63,747 nt of DNA from Verrucomicrobiota bacterium (GTDB lineage: Bacteria; Verrucomicrobiota; Verrucomicrobiia; Chthoniobacterales; SZAS-18): contig JANXRG010000047.1 in assembly GCA_025353105.1 (NCBI GenBank), positions 1 to 63,747 on the forward strand. Direction: 5' to 3'. Below are positions 1 to 8,505 of this stretch, in pieces; the first letter of the stretch is position 1, and the number at the start of each line of letters is the position of its first letter. The translations under genes were made by a program, and so were the position numbers. The notes beneath the pieces were generated by a model, which did no database searches, was not told the DNA's origin, and saw nothing but the letters and a program-made list of their open reading frames with translations.

Positions 1-185
1 CCGTTGTTCGGGAAGCCACCCAAGGCTGGGACGTTGGTCCAATTACCATTGAGGTTCCAGGATCCGCTCGCCGCGCTGGTCCAGGTGGACGTGACCGTCG
101 CAGCGTCAAGCGCCGGGGAACAAATGCCGGGTCCGAGCGTGACGAGCACCGTAAGGGCAAACGCAATGGACTTGAGGGTCTTCAT
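1..185 (-). CDS. Secreted autotransporter-repeat-like protein, N-terminal part only
   Basis: Reading leftward from the ATG at 185, the frame gives a typical signal peptide (MKTLKSIAFALTVLV followed by a small-residue region) and a mature start rich in Trp, Asn and Gly, with spaced SGSWN, NGNWTN and GGFPNNG motifs. That pattern is typical of the first beta-strand repeat in large PEP-CTERM or autotransporter-associated surface proteins (family knowledge). The gene leaves the window after about 61 codons, so its length, anchor and function cannot be seen. It lies downstream of purB on the same strand, 132 bp away. Confidence 0.6.
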   Translation of the reverse strand, partial: MKTLKSIAFALTVLVTLGPGICSPALDAATVTSTWTSAASGSWNLNGNWTNVPALGGFPNN

Positions 186-317
186 CGCGTCGCATCGGGG
201 ACGATTTTCCGCCGCCAACACCTGGGAAAATCTAGCAATGAGCATGGTGACTGGCACCCGACTGCGTCGAGTCAATTATATTTTGCGGCCACGAACCGCA
301 ACGGAAACTCCTGTTGG

Positions 318-1613
318 TCAGGTAATTCCCAGACTCTGAAATGTCGTATCCACATGGCGGAGATGGACCTCTAGAGAACAGAGCTTGGTGATCTCGGAGG
401 GCTTGAGGACCGCTGCAATCGCCGCCTCGCGATTCAAATTCTGCTCAAGGGTTTCGCTGCCCTGCCACGTCGCCATGGCGGCGCGTTGCACAGCTTCGTA
501 GGCCATCTTGCGCTCGAGTCCGCGGCGCGTGAGTTCGAGCAGAATCGACTGGCTGAAGTAGAGCCCCTTCGTCAGTTCGAGATTGCGGCGCATGTTTTCG
601 GGATACACCACGAGCCCCGCTACCAAGGTGTCGAGCTTGGCCAGCATGTAGTCGAGCAGGATGCACGAGTCGGGCATGGTGATGCGCTCGGCGCTGCTGT
701 GGGAAATGTCGCGTTCGTGCCAGAGCGCGACGTTCTCCATGGCGGCGACCGCGTTTCCCCGGACAACGCGCGCGAGCCCGCAAAGGCGCTCGCCGGTGAT
801 GGGATTGCGCTTGTGCGGCATGGCCGAACTGCCCTTCTGTCCTTCCGCGAATCGTTCCTCCACCTCGAGCACCTCCGTGCGCTGCAGGTGGCGGAATTCG
901 GTTGCCCATCGTTCGATGCTCGCGGCGATGAGAGCGAGCGTGGTCATGAACTCGGCGTGACGATCGCGCTGGATGATCTGCGTCGCGAGCGTCGCCGCCT
1001 TGAGCCCGAGGCGCGCGCAGACCGAGGCCTCGGCGCGCGGATCGAAATGCGCATGCGTGCCCACCGCGCCGCTGAGCTTTCCGACCGCGATGCGCGCGCG
1101 CGTCTGCGCGAGTCGTTCCTGCGCGCGACCAAACTCGTCGTACATCAACGCCAGCTTCAAGCCGAACGTGATTGGCTCCGCGTGAATGCCGTGGCTGCGG
1201 CCGATCATCGGCGTGTCCTTGAATTCGATCGCGCGCTTCGCCACCGTCACGCGCAGTGTTTCGAGCATCTTTGCCAGAAGATCGGTCGATTCGACCATTT
1301 GCACCGCGAGCGTGGTGTCGAGAATGTCGGAGGACGTCAGGCCCTGGTGCATCCAGCGCGCGGCGGGGCCAACCGAGTCAGCCACGTTTTCCAGAAACGC
1401 GATGACATCGTGCTGGGTGCGTTTTTCGATCTCGAGGATTTGGGCGACATCGAATTTCGCCTTGGCGCGAATCTCGACCGCGTCGGCCCGGGGAATCTCG
1501 CCGAGATCCGCGAGGGCTTCGCAGGCGAGCGTTTCGATCTCCAGCCAGATGGAAAATTTACGTTGCTCCGACCAGATGGCGGCCATCTGCGGCCGGGTAT
1601 AGCGCTCGATCAT
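318..1613 (-). CDS. purB: Adenylosuccinate lyase
   Basis: Cytoplasmic enzyme acting twice in purine synthesis: it removes fumarate from SAICAR and from adenylosuccinate. The 431-residue product has the usual family length. It opens MIERYTRPQMAAIWSEQ, as PurB proteins do, and carries the fumarase/aspartase signature SSAMPHKRNPITGE near residue 266, whose flexible loop holds the catalytic Ser. The GRSHGIHAEPITFG histidine motif is also present. The open frame extends upstream to 1826, but that extension is low-complexity and unlike the family, so the ATG at 1613 is chosen. It lies downstream of a small ORF on the same strand, with a palindrome-rich spacer between. Confidence 0.96.
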   Translation of the reverse strand: MIERYTRPQMAAIWSEQRKFSIWLEIETLACEALADLGEIPRADAVEIRAKAKFDVAQILEIEKRTQHDVIAFLENVADSVGPAARWMHQGLTSSDILDTTLAVQMVESTDLLAKMLETLRVTVAKRAIEFKDTPMIGRSHGIHAEPITFGLKLALMYDEFGRAQERLAQTRARIAVGKLSGAVGTHAHFDPRAEASVCARLGLKAATLATQIIQRDRHAEFMTTLALIAASIERWATEFRHLQRTEVLEVEERFAEGQKGSSAMPHKRNPITGERLCGLARVVRGNAVAAMENVALWHERDISHSSAERITMPDSCILLDYMLAKLDTLVAGLVVYPENMRRNLELTKGLYFSQSILLELTRRGLERKMAYEAVQRAAMATWQGSETLEQNLNREAAIAAVLKPSEITKLCSLEVHLRHVDTTFQSLGIT

Positions 1614-1745
1614 AGAGCCTCCGAACAAAGAGGAGCCGACCGCGAAGGCAAGAGGCGATTTGATGTAGGTGGATCGGGTTGGCCCGAGCCGGGGCCAAGA
1701 ATGGCTGCCTGGATCCAGCACTCGCAAACGTGTCGATTCCAAATG

Positions 1746-1869
1746 AAATTCACGCGCGCGGAGGTTGGGACGACCGGGGACGGTCGTCCCTACCCATCGC
1801 CAACGCGCCCGGTTGCGTTCCACCAAACAAGACGCCCTTGGGACGTTGGTCCCAAGGGCGCGTGAAATT
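1746..1869. repeat. Nested palindromic intergenic element
   Basis: Outer 9-bp arms TTCACGCGC (1749-1757) and GCGCGTGAA (1858-1866) enclose two hairpins. The first has GGGACGACC/GGTCGTCCC arms (1767-1775 and 1782-1790). The second has perfect 12-bp arms, CGCCCTTGGGAC/GTCCCAAGGGCG (1833-1844 and 1849-1860). Neither ends in a T tract, so these look more like REP-type repeats than plain terminators. The element sits between the small ORF ending at 1885 and purB. Confidence 0.7.
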
Positions 1870-1884
1870 GATGTGGCGAATCGA

Positions 1885-2064
1885 TCAGAAAGTCACGTGC
1901 GCGCGGCGCTTTTGAACGCGGACGCGGCCACTGGCAAGCAAGTCCGCCACCGTCGCCACGGTCTCGCGCTGGTTGTTAGAGCTTTCGCTGACCGCCTGGA
2001 TGAGGTCGCCGAGGCTCAACTGAGCCGGCGCGGGTCTCGGGGCATTTTTCTTGAGGTAGTACAT
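1885..2064 (-). CDS. Small uncharacterised protein (59 aa)
   Basis: The frame from the ATG at 2064 encodes MYYLKKNAPRPAPAQLSLGD followed by a helical segment (DLIQAVSESSNNQRETVATV) and a basic C-terminus ending RVQKRRAHVTF. The composition, an N-terminal Pro/Ala linker followed by an amphipathic helix and a basic tail, looks like a real small protein. I do not recognise the family. The frame is open further upstream, but that part is rich in Trp and Pro and unconvincing. An AT-rich stretch at 2160-2200 could hold its promoter. Confidence 0.55.
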   Translation of the reverse strand: MYYLKKNAPRPAPAQLSLGDLIQAVSESSNNQRETVATVADLLASGRVRVQKRRAHVTF

Positions 2065-2191
2065 GGCTGGGAAATCGGGACGAAGTGGTGATTTTGGAGG
2101 CAGGCTGGCGGTCGCCCACCAAGGTGACATAGCGGTTCGACAGCCAAAGCCACCGGACATTCAATTAATTTATGAGGTTAATTAGTTTTGC

Positions 2192-2223
2192 TAATAAAAC
2201 CAGCGCAACCCGAGGGCGTTGCG
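2192..2223 (-). terminator. Probable intrinsic terminator of the DedA-like gene
   Basis: On the minus strand, about 27 bases past the stop at 2251, a CGCAAC...GTTGCG stem (2204-2223, with a GC-rich inner stem and one bulge) is followed by CTGGTTTTATT. A stem followed by a short T-rich run fits rho-independent termination. Confidence 0.5.
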
Positions 2224-2250
2224 GAACAGATCGAGGGATTTCCGGCCGGT

Positions 2251-2883
2251 TCAGCGCAGGAACCGGAGCGCGACGAACCCTAGGACGATGACAACAAAGA
2301 AGATCGTCACGACCAGAGCCAACTGTTTCTCGATGAACGGCCGGACCTTTTCGCCGAACAAGCGAATCAATCCGGCGACGAGAAAAAACCGGATGGCGCG
2401 CCCGAGCGTGGCCCCCGCGACGAAGAGAGGAAAATTGTAATGCAGGACGCCGGAGGCAATCGTGAAAATCTTGAAGGGAATCGGCGTCAGCGACTTGGCG
2501 GTGAGTGCGAGGAAGCCCCATTTATCGTAAAACGCCTGCACCATGACGAATTTCGCGTCGGGATTCGTCACCCCGAGCATTGGCAGAAGTTTGCGCACGA
2601 AGGGCTCGAATTGCAGGCCAAGGTAGTAACCAAGCATGCCCCCGAGCACCGAATAAAGCGTGCACCAGGCGGCGTAGCGCCACCATTTCGTCGGATTCGC
2701 ATAACAAAGGGCGATGAGCAGCGGATCGGGTGGAATCGGAAAAAAGGACGACTCCGCGAACGACACGGCGTTCATGGTCGTGACTGCGCGCGGAGTGTGG
2801 GCCTGGGCCATGCACCAATCGTAAAGGCGCTTGATCAGACCGGGCTTCTCCTTGCGAGGAGCAACGGGTGCGTCGGTTGGCAT
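2251..2883 (-). CDS. DedA/VTT-family membrane protein (YqaA-like)
   Basis: A 210-residue integral membrane protein with several hydrophobic segments. The motifs FAESSFFPIPPDPLL and GFLALTAKSLTPIPFKIFTI are the twin re-entrant-loop signatures of the DedA/VTT (SNARE-associated) family, whose members flip or transport lipids and affect envelope homeostasis and proton-motive force. It resembles the short YqaA branch. The ATG at 2883 gives a short cytoplasmic N-terminus (MPTDAPVAPRKEKPG) before the first hydrophobic region; the longer open frame upstream is antisense to other sequence and implausible. It is divergent from the ABC transporter at 3064, leaving 180 bp for both promoters. Confidence 0.85.
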   Translation of the reverse strand: MPTDAPVAPRKEKPGLIKRLYDWCMAQAHTPRAVTTMNAVSFAESSFFPIPPDPLLIALCYANPTKWWRYAAWCTLYSVLGGMLGYYLGLQFEPFVRKLLPMLGVTNPDAKFVMVQAFYDKWGFLALTAKSLTPIPFKIFTIASGVLHYNFPLFVAGATLGRAIRFFLVAGLIRLFGEKVRPFIEKQLALVVTIFFVVIVLGFVALRFLR

Positions 2884-3063
2884 TCGGAAAGCGCCGGAAT
2901 CGGGCAGGATGCCCCGCCCCGCAAGCGGAATCTTGCCTGCAAACGAACTCCCCGCCCGTCGGATTTGCGGGCTGCTGACCTTCGAGCGTCGACCGTCGAC
3001 TCCAGGTGCCCCGGGCGTTCCACCTTGTCGCCGCCCGTCCGCCGCGATACAGGGGAAATCAGC

Positions 3064-4857
3064 ATGGCCATCTACCGGCGCGTCTTTGCGTACTTCAAAC
3101 CGTTTTTCTGGCCGACGTTTTGGGGACTGGCGATCACGTTCGTGACGACGGGGTTGAGCCTGCTCGCGCCGTGGCCCTTCAAGATCATCGTGGACGAACT
3201 CCTGCCGGGCGCGGCGCATCATCTCAACGGCGTCTTCACGAATCGAATTGAGCCGGTGCTGGGCGGACCGTTTTCCGTGCAGACCAGCGTGATGATTCTC
3301 GCGGGTGCGCTCGTGCTGCTTCACGGCGCGAGCGGATTGCTCGGCCTTGGTTCGAATTACCTGTTCATCCGGGTCGGACTCCAGGCGCTGCTGCAGTTGC
3401 GCACCGACCTCTACACGACGCTTCACTCGCTCCCGCTGAAGTTTCACGATCTCCGCCGGAGCACGGATTCGAGCTTCCGCGTCGCGTACGACTCGCAGTC
3501 GATGCAGACATTCTACAACCGCGGGTTCACGAATATTTTTGGGTCCGCCGTGATGCTCGTGTCGGCGTTCATCATCATGTGGCGGATGGATTGGAAACTG
3601 ACCGCGACGTCGATGGCCGTGATTCCGTTCGTGATCTGGGCGCTCAAGCATTACGCGAACCGCATCCGGGCCGAGTCCACGACGATCCAGGAAAGGGAAA
3701 GCGCGGTGCTGACCACGGCGCAGGAGGGTCTGAGTTCGATCAAGGTCGTGCAGGCCTTCGGGCGGGAGCAGGAAACGGTCGACGAATTTTACTCGCAGGC
3801 CCGCGAGAGCCTGCTGGCCAATCTGCGGCTGACGGTGACCAACATCGGCAGCTCACTCGTCGTGAGCACGTTGATGGCGCTCGGCACGTCGGTGATGATC
3901 TATGTCGGCACCATGCACGTGCTCGACGGCACACTGACGCTCGGATCGCTCACCGTTTTTGTGAGTTACCTCGGCATGCTCTACGGACCGATTCAGAGCC
4001 TGACTGGCGTCGCGTGGGCGCTCGAGGGCGCGGCGGCGGGTGCGACCCGCTGCTTTGAAATTCTTGATGCCGACAGCGATGTCGAGGACCTGCCGGGCGC
4101 GGAGATCATCCAGACCGCGCGGGGTTGCTTTGAATTTGAGGCGGTCGATTTCGCGTACACCTCCGACCGGATGATCCTCCAGGACATCACGTTCACGGTC
4201 GAGCCGGGCCAGAGCGTGGCGTTTGTCGGCGGTACCGGCGCCGGCAAGAGCACGCTGCTCAGTCTCGCGCCGCGTTTCTACGATCCGACCGCGGGCCGCG
4301 TCCTCCTCGATGGTCGTGATCTCAGGTCGATCACCAAGAAATCGCTGCGCGCGCAGATCAGCATCGTGCTGCAGGACACGCTGCTCTTCTCGACGACGAT
4401 CAAGGAGAACATCGCGTACGGCCGGCCCGACGCGACGGAAGACGAGATCATCGAGGCCGCGCGCCGGGCCCAAGCATACGACTTTGTCATGGCCATGGCG
4501 AACGGGTTCGACAGTCCGGTCGGCGAACGCGGCGGACATTTGAGCGTGGGCCAGCGGCAGCGCATCGGCATCGCCCGCGCTTTTCTCAAGAACTCGCCGA
4601 TCCTGCTCCTCGATGAACCCACGTCCGCCCTCGATCCCGCGACCGAGGCGGCCATCATGGAGACGCTGGCCGATCTGATGAAGGGTCGCACCACTCTGAT
4701 CATCACGCACCGGCTCGCGACGGTGCATCATCTCGATCAGATCGTCGTGCTCGACCACGGCCGGATCGTCGAGGTGGGCCGCGGACCCGAGCTCGTCACG
4801 CGGAACGGCGTCTACGCCAAACTCTATCGGGCCGGAAATTTCGGCGGCAACGCTTAG
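3064..4857 (+). CDS. ABC exporter, fused permease and ATPase (MsbA-like)
   Basis: A 597-residue half-transporter of the lipid or drug exporter type. Residues 1-320 form a six-helix membrane domain. The C-terminal ATPase shows Walker A GGTGAGKST, Q-loop VLQDTLL, signature LSVGQRQRIGIARA, Walker B ILLLDEPTSALD and switch ITHRLAT, so it should be active as a homodimer. A purine-rich AGGGGAAA lies before the ATG at 3064. The glycosyltransferase-like gene follows after 21 bp, so export of a glycolipid or polysaccharide precursor is a reasonable guess, but the substrate is unknown. Confidence 0.93.
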   Translation: MAIYRRVFAYFKPFFWPTFWGLAITFVTTGLSLLAPWPFKIIVDELLPGAAHHLNGVFTNRIEPVLGGPFSVQTSVMILAGALVLLHGASGLLGLGSNYLFIRVGLQALLQLRTDLYTTLHSLPLKFHDLRRSTDSSFRVAYDSQSMQTFYNRGFTNIFGSAVMLVSAFIIMWRMDWKLTATSMAVIPFVIWALKHYANRIRAESTTIQERESAVLTTAQEGLSSIKVVQAFGREQETVDEFYSQARESLLANLRLTVTNIGSSLVVSTLMALGTSVMIYVGTMHVLDGTLTLGSLTVFVSYLGMLYGPIQSLTGVAWALEGAAAGATRCFEILDADSDVEDLPGAEIIQTARGCFEFEAVDFAYTSDRMILQDITFTVEPGQSVAFVGGTGAGKSTLLSLAPRFYDPTAGRVLLDGRDLRSITKKSLRAQISIVLQDTLLFSTTIKENIAYGRPDATEDEIIEAARRAQAYDFVMAMANGFDSPVGERGGHLSVGQRQRIGIARAFLKNSPILLLDEPTSALDPATEAAIMETLADLMKGRTTLIITHRLATVHHLDQIVVLDHGRIVEVGRGPELVTRNGVYAKLYRAGNFGGNA

Positions 4858-4878
4858 GATTCCGGGTTTCTTCAAGCC

Positions 4879-6063
4879 ATGCCGAAAGCGAAGCACAAGA
4901 TCGTCGTCCTCGGGTTCATGGGGAACTGCCCGATTGCCGGGGTGATCTGGCAGGCGATCCATTACATCGTCGGACTGCAGCGCCTCGGGCACGACGTCTA
5001 CTACATCGAGGACACCTCGCGCGTGCCGTACGATCCGGTGGCGTACACGCTGACCGAGGACACGACCTATGTGGGGAAGGTCCTGGCCGAACTCGCGGAT
5101 GAGTTTGGCTTCGCTGGGAAGTGGGCGTTTTCGCCGCGGTATCGCTCGCGGGAGGAAACGCTTGGGCCGCTTTCGCGCGTGCAGGTGAATGAGCTTTATC
5201 GGGACGCCGACGCGTTGCTGAACATTTGCGGTTCGCACGAACTGAACGAGGACCTCCTGCTCAGCAACCGCCTCGTTTACGTCGAGAGCGATCCCGGTGT
5301 CGAACAAATCAAAGTCGACAACGGGGAGAAGAGCACGATCGATTTTCTTTCGCGGCATTGTGCGCTCTTTACGTTTGGCGAAAACATCGGCCGGCCGGAA
5401 TTTCCCGTGCCGCTGCACGGATTCACGTGGCTGCCGACGCGCCAACCCGTCGTCCTCGATCTCTGGCAGACCAGCGCACCGCCCGCGTCTGGCGCGGCGT
5501 TCACAAGCATCGCAAACCTTGCCACCGGTGGGAAAAAGGACATCGAGTGGCGCGGTGAAACGTACATCTGGAGCAAATTGCCGGAGTTTGAGCGGTTTCG
5601 CCTGGCGCCGGAAAAGGCGGGAGAGGATTTCGAGCTGGCGACAAATTTCAAGGAATTCGATCTCGCGGCGCGTTTCCACGGCGCGCGCTGGCGGAGTGTC
5701 TCGCCGGACCCGATGAGCGTCGCGTACCACGACTACGAGGCCTATGTGAAACAATCGAAGGGCGAGTTCACCGTCGCGAAGGATCAATATGTCCGCCTGA
5801 ACACGGGCTGGTTCAGCGATCGCAGCGCGTGCTACCTCGCCGCGGGTCGGCCGGTCATCACGCAGCAGACTGGTTTTACGCGCCTTTACGGCGGCCACGA
5901 GGGACTCTTTTCGTTCGAGAGCATCGATGATGTCGTCACTGCGGTGAAGGCGATCAATGCCGATTACGATCGTCACAGTCGCGTGGCCACTTCGATCGCG
6001 CACGAGTGGTTCGATTCCGACAAGGTGGTCGGCTCAATGCTCGATCGGATCGGGTTGGGCTGA
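4879..6063 (+). CDS. Glycosyltransferase-like protein
   Basis: A 394-residue protein beginning with a Rossmann-type segment (KIVVLGFMGNCPIAGVIWQ) and containing GLQRLGHDVYYIEDTS, a pattern common at the start of GT-B glycosyltransferases. The C-terminal third (CYLAAGRPVITQQTG ... GLFSFESIDDVVTAV) looks like the nucleotide-sugar half of family 1/4-type or CgeB-like enzymes. I cannot name donor or acceptor. It is cotranscribed with the ABC exporter (21-bp gap), suggesting a joint role in making and exporting a surface glycan or glycolipid. A heptad-repeat stretch follows its stop. Confidence 0.7.
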   Translation: MPKAKHKIVVLGFMGNCPIAGVIWQAIHYIVGLQRLGHDVYYIEDTSRVPYDPVAYTLTEDTTYVGKVLAELADEFGFAGKWAFSPRYRSREETLGPLSRVQVNELYRDADALLNICGSHELNEDLLLSNRLVYVESDPGVEQIKVDNGEKSTIDFLSRHCALFTFGENIGRPEFPVPLHGFTWLPTRQPVVLDLWQTSAPPASGAAFTSIANLATGGKKDIEWRGETYIWSKLPEFERFRLAPEKAGEDFELATNFKEFDLAARFHGARWRSVSPDPMSVAYHDYEAYVKQSKGEFTVAKDQYVRLNTGWFSDRSACYLAAGRPVITQQTGFTRLYGGHEGLFSFESIDDVVTAVKAINADYDRHSRVATSIAHEWFDSDKVVGSMLDRIGLG

Positions 6064-6080
6064 ATCCCCGCTGCGCGGGA

Positions 6081-6136
6081 AACTCGAAACTCGAAATTCG
6101 AAGGAAGCCCGAAATTCGAAGAAGGTTCGAAAGTTC
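6081..6136. repeat. Degenerate 7-bp tandem repeats
   Basis: Between two convergent genes the plus strand reads AACTCGA, AACTCGA, AATTCGA (6081-6101) and continues with looser copies of the CGAAATTCGAA motif to about 6136. The 7-bp period is exact in the first three units. It belongs to the dispersed heptad family described in the findings. Confidence 0.75.
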
Positions 6137-6187
6137 GGATACAATTGAAACGAGCCCAGTAGGAGCGACGGAAGGTATGGCCGCGGA

Positions 6188-6913
6188 TCATCCCGCGCGC
6201 AGGAACAGCGCGTTCGTGTACGCCAGGGCGCCGTTGGAGCCGAGGCGGCTCTCATGCAGGCTGCGCAGGCGGAAGCCGTGTTGCGCCAGGAGATCCTCCA
6301 TCTCATGCGCGAGCGGCGCGCCCGCGTAGAACCGCTCGTACGACAATTCAATGTAGAGGAGTTCCACGCACGCGAGCGCTTGGACGCCGCCCTCGATCAT
6401 GAGGCGCTCCGCGCCCTGGATATCGACCTTCATCAGATCGATCCGCGTGATGCGCTCCCGCTCGAACAGCTCATCAAGCGTGCACGCGGGCACCTTGACC
6501 GTGGCCATTTCCGTCATCTTCAAGCCAAACGTCTTTTCCGAAACCGATTCGATCGGCAGGATTGAGCTCGAGTCCCGGTGAGAATTGATGCGCAATTCCA
6601 CGTGACCACTGGCATTCGAGATGGCGCACGGAATCACGGTCACCGCCGGATTCGCGGCATACCGGGCCTGAAGCACGGCGCTGTAATCCGGGTCGGCTTC
6701 CACCAGCCAGATGCGATCCGGCTTGAAGTAAGGCAGCACGAGATCGGTGAAGCTCCCTTCGTGCGCCCCGAGATCGAGAATGTTCCGATATTCACCGGCG
6801 GGAAAGCCCCGGAATAACCGGTGCGCCCGGCGCAGCGGCCGCGAAAACAGCAAGCCCGGCTCGGTGAGCGCGCGGCGTTTTTCCGGCTGCATGCGGAAAG
6901 ATCCCATCGTCAT
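6188..6913 (-). CDS. FkbM-family methyltransferase
   Basis: A 241-residue SAM-dependent methyltransferase. The SAM-binding motif I is ILDLGAHEGSFTDL, the acidic loop is WLVEADPDYSAVLQ, and the family-specific segment IDLMKVDIQGAERLMIEGG follows. FkbM members usually methylate hydroxyls of sugars or secondary metabolites. The ATG at 6913 overlaps the ispE stop as ATGA, so the two genes are translationally coupled; an upstream start at 6955 would overlap ispE further and is less likely. The link to isoprenoid synthesis is positional only. The convergent glycosyltransferase 125 bp away hints at surface-glycan work. Confidence 0.85.
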   Translation of the reverse strand: MTMGSFRMQPEKRRALTEPGLLFSRPLRRAHRLFRGFPAGEYRNILDLGAHEGSFTDLVLPYFKPDRIWLVEADPDYSAVLQARYAANPAVTVIPCAISNASGHVELRINSHRDSSSILPIESVSEKTFGLKMTEMATVKVPACTLDELFERERITRIDLMKVDIQGAERLMIEGGVQALACVELLYIELSYERFYAGAPLAHEMEDLLAQHGFRLRSLHESRLGSNGALAYTNALFLRAG

Positions 6914-7752
6914 GAGTCGATGTGCGACGTGGCGGTTTCCGTCCGGCAACACCACATTCCCTCGCCGAACTCGGCACGGGTCCGCGTTTCAAGTGCTTCG
7001 ACGGAGGCGGCGTCCCGCAGGATCGCGAAGGACGTGGATCCAGAACCGGACATCAGGGCAGCCGCAACTTCCGGCTGCTGCGACAGCCACGATTTGAGCG
7101 CGGCGAGAAAAAAGTATTTTTCGAACACGGGGCGCTCGAGGTCGTTGACCAACTCGATCCCGCCGACGTGCTGCGCGGCATAGGATATTCCGGGCAACTC
7201 TCGTGACTCGGACCAGCGCCGATACGCCCACGGAGTCGGGACGGGAAAGGGGGGCTTGATGAGCAGAAGGCGGAGCCGCGTCACGAGCGGTCGCGGTTCC
7301 ACGATTTCGCCACGGCCACGGCAGCGCGCGGCGGAATCTTGCAGAAAGAACGGAACATCCGAGCCGAGTTCACCGGCGATTTCGTTCAACTCTGGCAGCG
7401 CCAGGGGATTTCCGGACCGGTCATTCAACGCCCGAAGGACGGCCGCGGCGTCGCTACTCCCGCCGCCGAGTCCGGCGCCGTGCGGGATTCGCTTTTCGAG
7501 ATGAATACGCACCGTCAACGACCGTCCGGTGCGTTCCGAGAACCGACGCGCGGCGCGCACGGCGAGATTCGTGTCATCGCCCGGAAGCGTCGGGTCGTCG
7601 CACGTAAACGAGAAGGCGGGCGCGTCCTCGAAGCTCAAGATATCGGCCAAGGCAAGCGGCGCGAAGAGCGATTCAATCTCGTGAAAGCCGTCCGCGCGTT
7701 TGCCGCGGATCCGGAGCGAGAGGTTGATCTTTGCCGGCGCCACGCGTTTCAT
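6910..7752 (-). CDS. ispE: 4-diphosphocytidyl-2-C-methyl-D-erythritol kinase
   Basis: Phosphorylates CDP-methylerythritol in the MEP pathway of isoprenoid synthesis, in the cytoplasm. The 280-residue protein begins MKRVAPAKINLSL and contains the GHMP-kinase ATP loop IPHGAGLGGGSSDAAAVL at about residues 92-109, plus a C-terminal MSGSGSTSFAI motif, all hallmarks of IspE. Length is normal. Its start codon lies only 12 bp from the start of the divergent pyrF, so each promoter probably lies inside the other coding sequence. Confidence 0.95.
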   Translation of the reverse strand: MKRVAPAKINLSLRIRGKRADGFHEIESLFAPLALADILSFEDAPAFSFTCDDPTLPGDDTNLAVRAARRFSERTGRSLTVRIHLEKRIPHGAGLGGGSSDAAAVLRALNDRSGNPLALPELNEIAGELGSDVPFFLQDSAARCRGRGEIVEPRPLVTRLRLLLIKPPFPVPTPWAYRRWSESRELPGISYAAQHVGGIELVNDLERPVFEKYFFLAALKSWLSQQPEVAAALMSGSGSTSFAILRDAASVEALETRTRAEFGEGMWCCRTETATSHIDS

Positions 7753-7764
7753 TGCAGCCAAGCT

Positions 7765-8505
7765 GTGACAAGACCCGCCTCCGCGAAAGACCGAATTATC
7801 GCCGCCATCGACGTGGCGGACGAGGCCGCGGCGCTGAATTTGATTCGCCGGCTGCGCGGCAGGGTCGGACTCTTCAAGCTCGGGCTCGAGCTTTTCACCG
7901 CGTCCGGACCGGACATCGTGGTGAAGGCGAAGGTCGAAGGCGAGGCGGGGGTTTTTCTCGATTTGAAATTTCACGACATCCCGAACACGGTGGCAGGCGC
8001 CGCGCGATCGGCGTCGCGGCTCGGCGTCGACATGCTCACGATCCATCTCGCGGGGGGCGGCGCGATGCTCGCCGCCGCGAGCGCCGCGGTCGCGTCCGGC
8101 ACGCTGCTGCTCGGCGTCAGCGTGCTGACGAGCAGTTCCGCCGAAACTCAGTTTGAGATTGGCGCCGACGCGGACATTCCCTCGCAGGTGAACCGCCTCG
8201 TCGGGTTGGGTGTGGCGAACAACATTCGCGGATTTGTGGCCAGCGGCCATGAAATCAAGGCCCTGAGGGCGGCCTTTGGTCGCGACATTTGTCTGGTGAT
8301 CCCAGGGATTCGACCATCCGGTGCGGTGAAGGCCGGCGATGATCAACAACGCGTGATGACGCCGGCGCGGGCGGTGGCGATCGGCGCGGACTATCTGGTC
8401 ATTGGCCGGCCCATCACGGCCGATCCGGATCCCGCGGAAGCGGCGGGAAAAATCGCCGACGACATTGCGCGTGGGGTCCCGTCCGGAACCCACGGACATG
8501 TTTGA
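7765..8505 (+). CDS. pyrF: Orotidine 5'-phosphate decarboxylase
   Basis: Catalyses the last step of UMP synthesis. The 246-residue protein begins with a GTG (VTRPASAKDRIIAAIDV), because no ATG lies in a suitable place and the beta-1 strand IIAAIDV must be included. The catalytic motif VFLDLKFHDIPNT supplies the Asp-x-Lys-x-x-Asp charge network, and VIPGIRPSG and DYLVIGRPIT form the phosphate-binding end of the barrel. The last 8 bases overlap the start of the lipoyl ligase gene, so the two are coupled. Confidence 0.95.
   Translation: MTRPASAKDRIIAAIDVADEAAALNLIRRLRGRVGLFKLGLELFTASGPDIVVKAKVEGEAGVFLDLKFHDIPNTVAGAARSASRLGVDMLTIHLAGGGAMLAAASAAVASGTLLLGVSVLTSSSAETQFEIGADADIPSQVNRLVGLGVANNIRGFVASGHEIKALRAAFGRDICLVIPGIRPSGAVKAGDDQQRVMTPARAVAIGADYLVIGRPITADPDPAEAAGKIADDIARGVPSGTHGHV

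Noticed and set aside
486-1865. Long plus-strand open frame of 459 codons
   Set aside because: It is antisense to purB, which has complete family motifs. The product is rich in Arg, Gly and His, as expected of a shadow frame in GC-rich DNA.
3853-6003. Minus-strand open frame of 716 codons
   Set aside because: It lies antisense to the ABC exporter and the glycosyltransferase-like gene, both with recognisable motifs. Arg/Asp/His-rich composition marks it as a shadow.
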